NCBI RefSeq assembly: GCF_023230885.1
Contig: NZ_JALNWM010000129.1
Location: forward strand, 1 to 9,429
Length of the DNA: 9,429 nucleotides
Direction of reading: 5' to 3'
Source: Desulfocurvus sp.
Lineage (GTDB): Bacteria; Desulfobacterota; Desulfovibrionia; Desulfovibrionales; Desulfovibrionaceae
Positions 1 to 6,601 of this stretch are shown one piece after another (within the stretch, counting starts at the first letter, position 1; each line of letters opens with the position of its first letter). The translations under genes were made by a program, and so were the position numbers. The notes beneath the pieces were generated by a model, which ran no database searches, was not told the DNA's origin, and saw nothing but the letters and a program-made list of their open reading frames with translations.

Positions 1-447
1 AGGCTCGACTTTTGGCGCCGGACGTTGTATGAATGCGGGTTGCCGCCCGTCATGCGCTCGACCCTGGCCGCGCCGCCCGCCCCGGGATCGGTGGTCCTGT
101 GGGACACCTTCGGGGAGCTGGCCGGGGCCTATGCCTTCTGCACGGCGGCCTTCGTGGGCGGCAGCCTGCGCCCCCTGGGCGGGCAGAATTTCCTCGAACC
201 CCTGGCCCACGGCGTCGTGCCGGTCATCGGACCGCACTGGTCCAACTTCGCCTGGGTCGGCCGCGATATCGTGGACCAGGGCCTGGCCGTCGAGGTGGAC
301 GGCCCCCGGGAACTGGCCGGGGCCATGATCGCGGCCCTGGACCGCCCCCCCGCGCGCCAGGACGTGCGCGCCCGGGTGGCGGCCTATGTGGACACCCGCC
401 GGGGCGGAACCCGGCAGGCCGCCGAACGCATCGCAAGCTACCTGTGA
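1..447 (+). CDS. waaA: 3-deoxy-D-manno-octulosonic acid (Kdo) transferase, C-terminal part (5' end outside window)
   Basis: Frame 1 is open from the first base to the TGA at 445-447, giving the last 148 residues of a longer protein. WaaA (KdtA) is an inner-membrane-associated GT-B enzyme that transfers Kdo from CMP-Kdo to lipid A precursor in LPS assembly. The visible part holds the donor-binding half: a DTFGEL segment, then AFVGGSLRPLGGQN and FLEP, then a GPHWSNF segment, in the order typical of WaaA. The usual family signature is GGHNPLE; here the His is Gln and the Pro is Phe, which is a mild departure. The next gene, kdsB, makes the CMP-Kdo donor, which fits. The stop overlaps a possible GTG start (444) of kdsB. 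The N-terminal membrane anchor and acceptor domain lie upstream and cannot be judged. Confidence 0.93.
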   Translation, partial: RLDFWRRTLYECGLPPVMRSTLAAPPAPGSVVLWDTFGELAGAYAFCTAAFVGGSLRPLGGQNFLEPLAHGVVPVIGPHWSNFAWVGRDIVDQGLAVEVDGPRELAGAMIAALDRPPARQDVRARVAAYVDTRRGGTRQAAERIASYL

Positions 448-452
448 GCACC

Positions 453-1195
453 ATGCCGCAACTGCCGCCCTGCTACGGAATCATCCCCGCGCGCTACGAT
501 TCCTCGCGCTTTCCGGGCAAGCCCCTGGCCGATATCCTGGGCCGGCCCATGTTCTGGCACGTCTACCAGCGCGCCATCCAGTGCCCGCTGCTGGGCCGGG
601 TGGTCCTGGCCACCGACGACCACCGCATCTACAACGCCGCCTGCCGCTACAACGTGCCCGTGGTCATGACCGCCGCCACCCACGCCAGCGGAACGGACCG
701 CGCCCTGGAAGCCGCCGAGCAGTTGGGCGTGCCCCAGGACGCCGTGGTGGTCAACATCCAGGGTGACGAGCCCCTGCTGGCCCCGGAAATGCTCGCCCAG
801 CTGCTGGAGCCCTTCGCCGACCCGGCCATGCGCGTGACCACCCTGGCCGCGCGCATCGACGCGGCCCAGGCCGCCAGCCCCGACCAGGTCAAGGTCGTCT
901 GGACGAAGCGCGGCAATGCCTTATATTTCTCCCGGGCGCCCATCCCCCACGACCGCGACGGGGAACCCGGCCCGTTCTGGGGCCATGTGGGGCTGTACGC
1001 CTTCCGCATGGACACCCTGCGGCGCTTCGTGGCCCTGGGCCCCAGCGAACTGGAAACGCGCGAGCGCCTGGAACAGCTGCGCCTGCTTGAAAACGACATC
1101 CCCATCTACGTTGTGCCCACCACCCACCGCACCTGCGGCGTGGACCGGCCCGAAGACGTGGACAAAGTCATCGCGAGACTCTCGGAGAACGCCTG

Positions 1196-1196
<1 letters not shown>
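453..1196 (+). CDS. kdsB: 3-deoxy-manno-octulosonate cytidylyltransferase (CMP-Kdo synthetase)
   Basis: The product is 247 aa, the normal size for KdsB. This cytosolic enzyme activates Kdo with CTP to give CMP-Kdo and pyrophosphate, the donor for WaaA encoded just upstream. Visible family motifs: IPARYDSSRFPGKPL (residues 11-25, nucleotide-binding loop), VLATDDHRIYNA (51-62), THASGTDRALEAA (76-88), NIQGDEPLL (101-109, metal-binding Asp105), YFSRAPIP (158-165), GHVGLYAFR (177-185), LEQLRLLEN (206-214) and CGVDRPEDVDKV (228-239, second metal Asp231). The start is either ATG 453 or the in-frame GTG 444, which overlaps the waaA stop. ATG 453 places the Rossmann strand at the normal distance from the N-terminus. 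The stop TGA shares a base with the carA ATG (ATGA). A related sugar, such as the 8-amino Kdo analogue, cannot be excluded as substrate. Confidence 0.95.
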
Positions 1197-2317
<1,121 letters not shown>

Positions 2318-2353
2318 ACGCGAGGGCGGAAAACAGGCAGAACTTCCTGTAGG

Positions 2354-2389
2354 GCATGCCGGGACGCGGCAAGACGCGGCCCGGCGCGC
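2354..2389 (+). repeat. imperfect hairpin with internal 8-bp direct repeat between carA and the TPR gene
   Basis: GCCGGG (2358-2363) pairs with CCCGGC (2380-2385). Outward, the pairing continues through a T-G wobble, one A-C mismatch and two more G-C pairs, to 2354 and 2389. The loop region carries GACGCGGC twice (2363-2370 and 2373-2380) separated by AA. A smaller inverted repeat, ACAGG/CCTGT (2333-2337 and 2346-2350), lies just upstream. There is no T-tract, so a simple intrinsic terminator is unlikely; mRNA processing, attenuation or a protein site are alternatives. The TPR ribosome-binding site lies outside the stem. Confidence 0.5.
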
Positions 2390-2400
2390 CCGATACGACG

Positions 2401-2407
2401 GGGGAGG
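2401..2407 (+). promoter_or_regulatory. Shine-Dalgarno of the TPR gene
   Basis: GGGGAGG sits eight bases before ATG 2416. It decides this start over the upstream in-frame ATG 2356, which lies inside the hairpin and has no such site. Confidence 0.8.
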
Positions 2408-2415
2408 CGCGCAGC

Positions 2416-3234
2416 ATGTCCAGCGAACTCATCAAGGCCAGATCGAAGATAGCCAGCATCAAGGGCTACCTGAAACAGGAGAAGCTCTACCCCGCCATTG
2501 TCTCGCTGCACGAGGCCATCGGCATCATCGTCCGCACCCCGCTGATCAAGCACGAGAAGGACGAGTTCTCGCGCAGCCTGCAAAACGCCCTGGACCTGCT
2601 GAACTCCGACGCGGGCTTCCGCAAAATGTGCCCCATGGTCCTGGCCTACGCCGAGGGCGAGGAAAAGACGCTGCTGGGCACCCTCAAGGAGCTGCTGGAC
2701 GACCTCCAGGACTCGGCCGTGTCCGAGGCGCGCCAGATGCTCCAGGCCCTGGAGGACACCAAGCGCCAACAGCTCGCCCGCGGCGAGCAGCTCCTGGGCC
2801 AGGGCAAGGTCAAGGACGCCAAGTTCATCTTCAACAAGCTCGTCCTGCAATTTCCCGACGACACCGACCTCAAGTACGAGATAGCCGAACTGTTCCTGCG
2901 CCACGAGCGCAACCGCGAAGCCCTGCAATGGCTCACCGAGGCCCTGAAGGACTTCCCCGAATCCGCCCACCTCTACAACCGCGTGGCCATGGTCCTGCGC
3001 AAGATGGGCGAGTTCGAGATGAGCGAGAAGTACTACATGAAGGCCGTGCGCCTCTCCCATGAAGACGCGGGCCTGTTCTTCAACATCGGGCGGCTGTACA
3101 TCGACTGGGAGCGCTGGGAAAAGGTCGACGAAATGGCCACCCGCGCCCTGGAGATCAACCCCGGCTTCGCCGAGGCGCGCAAGATGCGCGCCTTCGCCAC
3201 GAAAAAACTCAAGAAGGCCGAAGGCCAGGGCTGA
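2416..3234 (+). CDS. tetratricopeptide-repeat protein of unknown role
   Basis: The product is 272 aa with no signal peptide and no membrane segment, so it is probably cytosolic. Residues 1-115 are helical and charged (IKARSKIASIKGYLKQ, then a KHEKDEF stretch) and match no fold I recognise. About residues 117-252 form four TPR-like helix pairs: QLLGQGKVKDAKFIFNKLV then FPDD; ALQWLTEALKDFPES; MGEFEMSEKYYMKAV; and WEKVDEMATRALEINPGFAEA. The tail is Lys-rich (KKLKKAE, 263-269). TPRs bind other proteins, so this is likely a scaffold or adaptor, but the partner is unknown. It lies 98 bp after carA in the same direction and may be co-transcribed. Codon and GC use match the neighbours. It is a confident gene of uncertain function; a link to LPS assembly is suggested only by position. 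Confidence 0.9.
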   Translation: MSSELIKARSKIASIKGYLKQEKLYPAIVSLHEAIGIIVRTPLIKHEKDEFSRSLQNALDLLNSDAGFRKMCPMVLAYAEGEEKTLLGTLKELLDDLQDSAVSEARQMLQALEDTKRQQLARGEQLLGQGKVKDAKFIFNKLVLQFPDDTDLKYEIAELFLRHERNREALQWLTEALKDFPESAHLYNRVAMVLRKMGEFEMSEKYYMKAVRLSHEDAGLFFNIGRLYIDWERWEKVDEMATRALEINPGFAEARKMRAFATKKLKKAEGQG

Positions 3235-3243
3235 CCGCGCGGC

Positions 3244-3289
3244 GCACCGTCCACGGTGCCCGCCGCCCCGGGGGCCGTCCCCCCCGGGC
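3244..3289 (+). terminator. tandem GC hairpins after the TPR gene, possible transcription end
   Basis: Ten bases after the TPR stop, GCACCG (3244-3249) pairs with CGGTGC (3254-3259) over a TCCA loop. A second stem follows at once: GCCC (3265-3268) with GGGC (3286-3289), and GGGGG (3270-3274) with CCCCC (3279-3283), with a CCGT loop and a small internal bulge. Neither is followed by a T-run, so they are not classical intrinsic terminators. They may act as pause sites or 3'-end protection upstream of the C-rich tract that follows. Confidence 0.45.
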
Positions 3290-3657
3290 TCCGCATCCGC
3301 CCCGCCTTCGCGGCTCAGGCCCCGCCTGCCAGCCCGCGCATCTCCGCCCTTCCCTGTTCCCCTCCGCCGCCCCCTGCCCTACCTACGATTCCGCGCCCCC
3401 CCCCGCGACCTCGCGCCCACCCGCCCCGCGCCCGGCCCGGCCTTCCGCCCCGGACCCCGCGCATCCCGAAGCCCTTCGGCCCCCAATCCCGCATCTTCCG
3501 CACCCCGGGCCCTCCGTCCGTCCCGCGCAACCGCCGCCCCGACCCCGGCCGCCCCGCATCCCGGGTTTTTCCGCCCGCAGCCCCGGTTTCCTGGGGGCCC
3601 GGCCTTTCGCTGCCCCCCGGGCCGCAACACCCGCGCACCGGCCGATTCCGGGGCCGG
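3290..3657 (+). other. gene-free cytosine-rich tract, possible Rho-utilisation zone
   Basis: The stretch is strikingly C-rich and G-poor on the + strand. In 3361-3420 I count 38 C and 10 G in 60 bases, with a run of nine C at 3396-3404. Open frames exist here, but they translate to Pro/Arg/Ala-rich (or Gly/Arg-rich on the - strand) low-complexity sequence without domains or good ribosome-binding sites, so I call no gene. A C-over-G, untranslated RNA just after an operon is the classic character of a Rho loading site; the function here is inferred. Small hairpins occur near the end: 3596-3602 with 3617-3623 (GGCCCGG/CCGGGCC), and 3638-3643 with 3652-3657 (CCGGCC/GGCCGG). A weak stem (3544-3548 with 3561-3565) is followed by TTTTT at 3566-3570. 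Confidence 0.6.
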
Positions 3658-3849
3658 ACTATTCAGCAAGCTAACGGAATGGTCCAAAACCTCGCGGCAG
3701 AAAAATCAAGCCTGCCTGCCAACCCCCTTGGCTCCTGCAGGATTGAACTCCACAAAAAGGCATAAACTACAAGATATTATACAAAGGCCACAAGGCCACA
3801 AAGGTACGCCAGCCCGGATTGCCGCCATAGCCACGCCCGGCGCGCGGGT
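3658..3849. promoter_or_regulatory. AT-richer upstream regulatory region of the glycan operon
   Basis: Base composition changes sharply here from GC-extreme to much more AT-rich, and no gene is supported. The stretch holds GCCAA-CCCCC-TTGGC (3718-3732), directly abutting the perfect 10-bp palindrome TCCTGCAGGA (3733-3742). It then has an ATATTAT patch (3774-3780) and repeated ACAAAGG-like words (3752-3760, 3781-3787, 3790-3795, 3798-3804). A short inverted repeat, CCCG-GCGCG-CGGG (3836-3848), touches the -35 box. These are candidate binding sites for regulators of the promoter at 3850. No factor can be named from the sequence. Confidence 0.5.
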
Positions 3850-3878
3850 TTGACAATGGTCTGCGTCTTGCATAGAAT
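3850..3878 (+). promoter_or_regulatory. near-consensus sigma-70 promoter of the glycan operon, overlapping a sigma-54-like element
   Basis: The -35 box TTGACA (3850-3855) is perfect and the -10 box TAGAAT (3873-3878) matches consensus at five of six positions. The spacer is exactly 17 bp. The expected start of transcription is about 3885, leaving a leader of about 30 nt to the ATG at 3916. Inside the same segment, TGG (3857-3859) and TTGCA (3868-3872) give GG-N10-GC, the spacing of a sigma-54 -24/-12 promoter, though the middle of the -24 element (CAC) is not conserved. This supports the chosen start of the downstream gene, because the longer reading frame would begin inside the promoter. Confidence 0.85.
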
Positions 3879-3903
3879 CACTTGGCTACTGAACGATTTT
3901 GCC

Positions 3904-3909
3904 GGGAGG
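3904..3909 (+). promoter_or_regulatory. Shine-Dalgarno of the wHTH-Rossmann gene
   Basis: GGGAGG lies six bases before ATG 3916 and downstream of the predicted transcription start, which fixes the start codon. Confidence 0.85.
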
Positions 3910-3915
3910 CTGCCC

Positions 3916-4530
3916 ATGCTGCTCCACCAGGGCCGGTTCGTCCGGCCCAGCACCGCCCAGCGCACCCTGGCCCTGCTGGAGGCCCTGGCCCAGGAGCCGG
4001 ACCTTTCCCAGTCCGTGCTGGGCGAGCGCACGGGCCTGTCTCCGGCCACGGTCAACGCCTACCTGCGCGACCTCCAGGAGCGCGGGCTGATCGACGCCCG
4101 GCCGGTGAACGGAAAAAGCTTCCGCTACGAGCCCACGCCCGCCGGCGAGGAAACCCGCCGCGCCCTCCTGGGCGACTATTGTGCCGAGGTCGTGCGCGGC
4201 TACACGGCCATCAAGGCCCTGGTACGCGCCAAGCTGGCCCGGCTGGAGGCCGCCGGACGCACACGCCTGGCCCTGTGGGGCGCGTCGGAAACCTGCGAGG
4301 TCGTCCTCGCGGCCCTCGGCAGCACGGGCCTGACCGTGCTGGCGCTGCTGGACAGCGACCCGGCCAAGCACGGCGGCGCCCTCGGCGGCCGGCCCATCCT
4401 GCCGCCCGAAGTGTTGCCCGGCCTGCGCTGCGACGCCGTGGTGGTCACATCCTTCGGGCGCGGCGACGACATCGAGGCCCGCCTGCGGGCCATGCCCGGC
4501 GCCGCCGGGCTGGAGGTGGTCCGCCTGTGA
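3916..4530 (+). CDS. winged-helix DNA-binding protein fused to a Rossmann-like domain, probable local regulator
   Basis: The product is 204 aa and cytosolic. Residues about 12-75 form a MarR-like winged helix: TAQRTLALLEALA, SQSVLGERTGLSPATVNAYL (recognition helix about 42-55), then the wing IDARPVNGKSFRYEPTPAG. A helical linker (about 78-113, GDYCAEVVRGYTAIKALVRA) could support dimerisation. Residues 116-204 look like a small nucleotide-binding alpha/beta fold: LALWGASETCEVVLAAL, then LLDSDP, GGRPILPPEVL and DAVVVTSF. This resembles the N-terminal domain of PglD-type sugar acyltransferases and related CoA/NAD-like folds. It is first in the operon, right after the promoter, so autoregulation and control of the glycan genes in response to a bound nucleotide or sugar metabolite is plausible. 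The layout recalls Rex (wHTH plus Rossmann) without clear sequence kinship. Its stop overlaps the next start (GTGA). Ligand and operator are unknown. Confidence 0.85.
   Translation: MLLHQGRFVRPSTAQRTLALLEALAQEPDLSQSVLGERTGLSPATVNAYLRDLQERGLIDARPVNGKSFRYEPTPAGEETRRALLGDYCAEVVRGYTAIKALVRAKLARLEAAGRTRLALWGASETCEVVLAALGSTGLTVLALLDSDPAKHGGALGGRPILPPEVLPGLRCDAVVVTSFGRGDDIEARLRAMPGAAGLEVVRL
4512..4517 (+). promoter_or_regulatory. Shine-Dalgarno of the NeuB-family gene
   Basis: GGAGGT lies inside the end of the regulator gene, nine bases before GTG 4527. It supports this GTG as the start and translational coupling to the regulator. Confidence 0.75.
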
Positions 4531-5621
4531 ACGCGCAACGCCCCGTGCGCCTGGCCTCGGGCCGGGCCATCGGCCCCGGGCAGCCCTGCTTCCTGGTGGC
4601 CGAAATCGGCAACAACCACCAAGGCGACGAGGCCACGGCCCGGCGGATGATCGAGGCCGCCGCCGCCGCCGGGGCCGACGCCGTGAAATTCCAGAAACGC
4701 GACGTGCGCGCCCTGCTCACCGGCACCGCGCGCCGCGCGCCCTACACGGGGCCCAACAGCTTCGGCCCGACCTACGGCGCCCACCGCCAGGCCCTGGAGC
4801 TGCCCCTGGAGGCCCTGGCCCGGCTCAAGGCCCACGCCCAGAGCCTGGGGCTGGTCTTCTTCGCCTCGGCCTGGGACGCGCCCAGCCTGGACGGGCTGGC
4901 CGCCCTGGGAGTGGAGCTGCTCAAGATCGCCTCGGCGGACCTGCCGACCCTGCCGCTGCTGCGCCGCGCCGGGGCCCTGGGCCTGCCCGTGGCGCTGTCC
5001 ACGGGCATGAGCACCCTGGACGAAATCGCCGCGGCGGTGGCCGAGCTGCAAGCCCGGGGCGCACCGCTCATCCTGCTGCACTGCAACTCCTCCTACCCCT
5101 GCCCGCCCGAGGACGCGGCCCTGCCCGTGCTGCCCCTGCTGGCCCGGCGCTTCGGCCTGCCCGTGGGCTACTCCGGCCACGAGGCCGGGCTGGCCCCCAG
5201 CCTGGGCGCCGTGGCCCTGGGCGCCTGCATGCTCGAACGCCACTTCACCCTGGACCGCACCCTGCCCGGCACGGACCACCAGGCATCCCTGGACCCCGAG
5301 GGTTTCGCCCGGCTGGCGGGCATGGTCCGCGAGCTGGAGGCCGCCATGCGCGTGACCGCCAAGACCGTGACCCCCGCCGAGCGGGCCACGGCGGCCAAGC
5401 TGCGCAAGAGCGTCGTGGCCGCGCGGCCCCTGGCCCCGGGCACGGTGCTCGGCCCCGGCGACCTGGCCGTCAAATGCCCGGGGACCGGGCTTTCGCCGCT
5501 GCACTGGGACGAGCTGCCCGGGCGGGTGCTGCTGCGCGCCCTGGAGGCCGACGAGCCGCTGGCCTGGGACGACCTGGCCCCGGAGGCGGGCCGGGCCGCC
5601 GGAAACGGAGGACGGCCGTGA
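4527..5621 (+). CDS. neuB: NeuB/NANS-family nonulosonic acid synthase
   Basis: The product is 364 aa. It condenses phosphoenolpyruvate with an N-acetylhexosamine-type aldose (or its 6-phosphate) to make a sialic-type nonulosonic acid. TIM-barrel motifs: AEIGNNHQGD (25-34), KFQK (55-58), KIASAD (133-138), STGMS (158-162), LLHCNSSYP with metal-type His185, GYSGHEAG with His218, ERHFTLDR (237-244) and GTDHQASLDP (248-257). A C-terminal SAF/antifreeze-like domain spans about 294-352, beginning KLRKSVVAAR. The PYTGPNSFGPTYGAHR segment (72-87) and GYSGHE resemble animal NANS as I recall it, more than classical bacterial NeuB or PseI. The start is GTG 4527, which overlaps the regulator's stop and has GGAGGT upstream. 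No CMP-activating enzyme for this sugar is in the window. Sialic, legionaminic, pseudaminic or KDN-type product cannot be told apart. Confidence 0.9.
   Translation: MNAQRPVRLASGRAIGPGQPCFLVAEIGNNHQGDEATARRMIEAAAAAGADAVKFQKRDVRALLTGTARRAPYTGPNSFGPTYGAHRQALELPLEALARLKAHAQSLGLVFFASAWDAPSLDGLAALGVELLKIASADLPTLPLLRRAGALGLPVALSTGMSTLDEIAAAVAELQARGAPLILLHCNSSYPCPPEDAALPVLPLLARRFGLPVGYSGHEAGLAPSLGAVALGACMLERHFTLDRTLPGTDHQASLDPEGFARLAGMVRELEAAMRVTAKTVTPAERATAAKLRKSVVAARPLAPGTVLGPGDLAVKCPGTGLSPLHWDELPGRVLLRALEADEPLAWDDLAPEAGRAAGNGGRP
5607..5611 (+). promoter_or_regulatory. Shine-Dalgarno of the GT-B glycosyltransferase gene
   Basis: GGAGG, at the end of the synthase gene, lies six bases before GTG 5618. 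It selects that start over upstream in-frame codons. Confidence 0.8.
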
Positions 5622-6601
5622 ACATCCTGATGATCGCCGTCAACGGCCCTGCGGGCACGGCCGTCGGCCTGGCCGACGCCCTGAACCGCCTGACGGGCCA
5701 CCGCTGCCGCGTGGCGACGCTGGAGACGCGCTACAACCACGGCTGGCGCAAGGACCTGCATGTGCCGGACCTGGACGAGGCCGGGCTGGCGGAGCTGGAA
5801 GCCGCTCTGCGCACGGCGGACCTGTTCCACTTCCATATGACCGCCGACGAGCACCTGCACCTGGGGCCCTTCCTCCCGGCGGACTTCCTGCGCGGCAAGC
5901 TGGTGGTCCACCACCACCACGGGCACCCCGACTTCCGGGCCAACCCCGGGAAATACCGCGCGCGCTACGCCGAGCGGGGCAGGCGCAACCTGCTGGTTTC
6001 CACGCCCGACCTGCTGCGCCTGCTGCCCGGGGCGCGCTGGCAGCCCAACCCCGTGCCCGAAAAGGACCCGGCCTACCGCCCCGTGGAGCCCCGGCCGGCC
6101 GGGCGGCCCCTGGTGGCCCATGCGCCGACGCGCAAGGAGCTGAAGAACACCGACGACCTGCTGGCCGTGATGGCCGGGCTGCGCGCCGCGGGGCTGGACC
6201 TGGGCCTGGAGCTCATCGACGACGCGCCCCACGCGGAATGCCTGCGGCGCAAGGCCCGCTGCCACATGGTCTTCGACCACATGCAGGGCTACTACGGCAT
6301 GAGCAGCCTGGAATCACTGGCCCAGGGCGTGCCCGTGGTGGCCGGGCTGGACGACTGGTGCGCCGGGCACATGCGCGAGTTCGCCGATTGCGGCCGGCTG
6401 CCGTGGATCGTGGCCCGCGATCGGGCGGCCCTGGCCGCGGCCCTGGCCCGGCTGGCGCGCGACCCCGAGGCCCGCGAGGCCGCCGGGCTGGCCTCGCGCC
6501 GCTTCATGGAGCAAAGCTGGTCCGAGGAACACGTCGTGGCGCGCCTGGAGGAGTTCTACGCCGGGCTGCGCCCGGACGCTCCCGGGGCGGGCCGTGCGTA
6601 G
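5618..6601 (+). CDS. GT-B fold glycosyltransferase (family 4-like)
   Basis: The product is 327 aa and starts at GTG 5618, overlapping the synthase stop (GTGA). The N-terminal Rossmann half begins MNILMIAVNGPAGTAVGLADA and contains the acceptor-side patches LFHFHM (69-74) and VVHHHHGHPDF (96-106). The C-terminal donor-binding half starts near 164 with LVAHAPTRKELKNTDD (165-180), an equivalent of the phosphate-contacting loop. It continues with YYGMSSLESLAQGVPVVAG (225-243), matching the GT4 donor loop with its Glu. The family normally moves a sugar from a nucleotide donor to a growing glycan on the cytosolic face of the inner membrane. Donor and acceptor cannot be read from the sequence. There is no signal peptide or membrane span. 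Placement after a nonulosonic acid synthase suggests work on the same surface glycan, but not that it transfers that sugar. Confidence 0.85.
   Translation: MNILMIAVNGPAGTAVGLADALNRLTGHRCRVATLETRYNHGWRKDLHVPDLDEAGLAELEAALRTADLFHFHMTADEHLHLGPFLPADFLRGKLVVHHHHGHPDFRANPGKYRARYAERGRRNLLVSTPDLLRLLPGARWQPNPVPEKDPAYRPVEPRPAGRPLVAHAPTRKELKNTDDLLAVMAGLRAAGLDLGLELIDDAPHAECLRRKARCHMVFDHMQGYYGMSSLESLAQGVPVVAGLDDWCAGHMREFADCGRLPWIVARDRAALAAALARLARDPEAREAAGLASRRFMEQSWSEEHVVARLEEFYAGLRPDAPGAGRA

Noticed and set aside
33..452. In-frame 5' extension of kdsB across waaA
   Set aside because: The translation is Arg/Pro/Gly-rich shadow sequence lying over the clear WaaA frame; KdsB homology begins only after 453.
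2356..2415. Upstream ATG for the TPR protein
   Set aside because: It lies within the hairpin without a ribosome-binding site; ATG 2416 follows GGGGAGG.
3544..3570. Intrinsic terminator ending in TTTTT
   Set aside because: The stem is only five base pairs with a 12-base loop, so I did not list it as a terminator, although the T-run is real.
3315..3687. Gly/Arg-rich open frames on the - strand in the C-rich tract
   Set aside because: They are the mirror image of the C-rich composition, with no recognisable domain or ribosome-binding site.
3256..3765. Proline-rich open frame in the intergenic region
   Set aside because: Its composition follows from the C-rich DNA; there is no domain, no credible start signal, and the frame continues into the regulatory AT-richer region.
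3743..3780. Second promoter with TTGAAC (3743) and TATTAT (3775)
   Set aside because: The spacing is 26 bp, too long for sigma-70; closer -10-like words give 14 or 20 bp and poor matches.
3850..3915. Longer form of the wHTH protein starting at TTG 3850
   Set aside because: That codon is part of the -35 box and lies upstream of the predicted transcription start; ATG 3916 has GGGAGG at good spacing.
3882..4526. In-frame 5' extension of the NeuB-family gene
   Set aside because: It overlays the wHTH-Rossmann gene in another frame and reads as Arg/Pro-rich low complexity; the GTG at 4527 has a strong ribosome-binding site.
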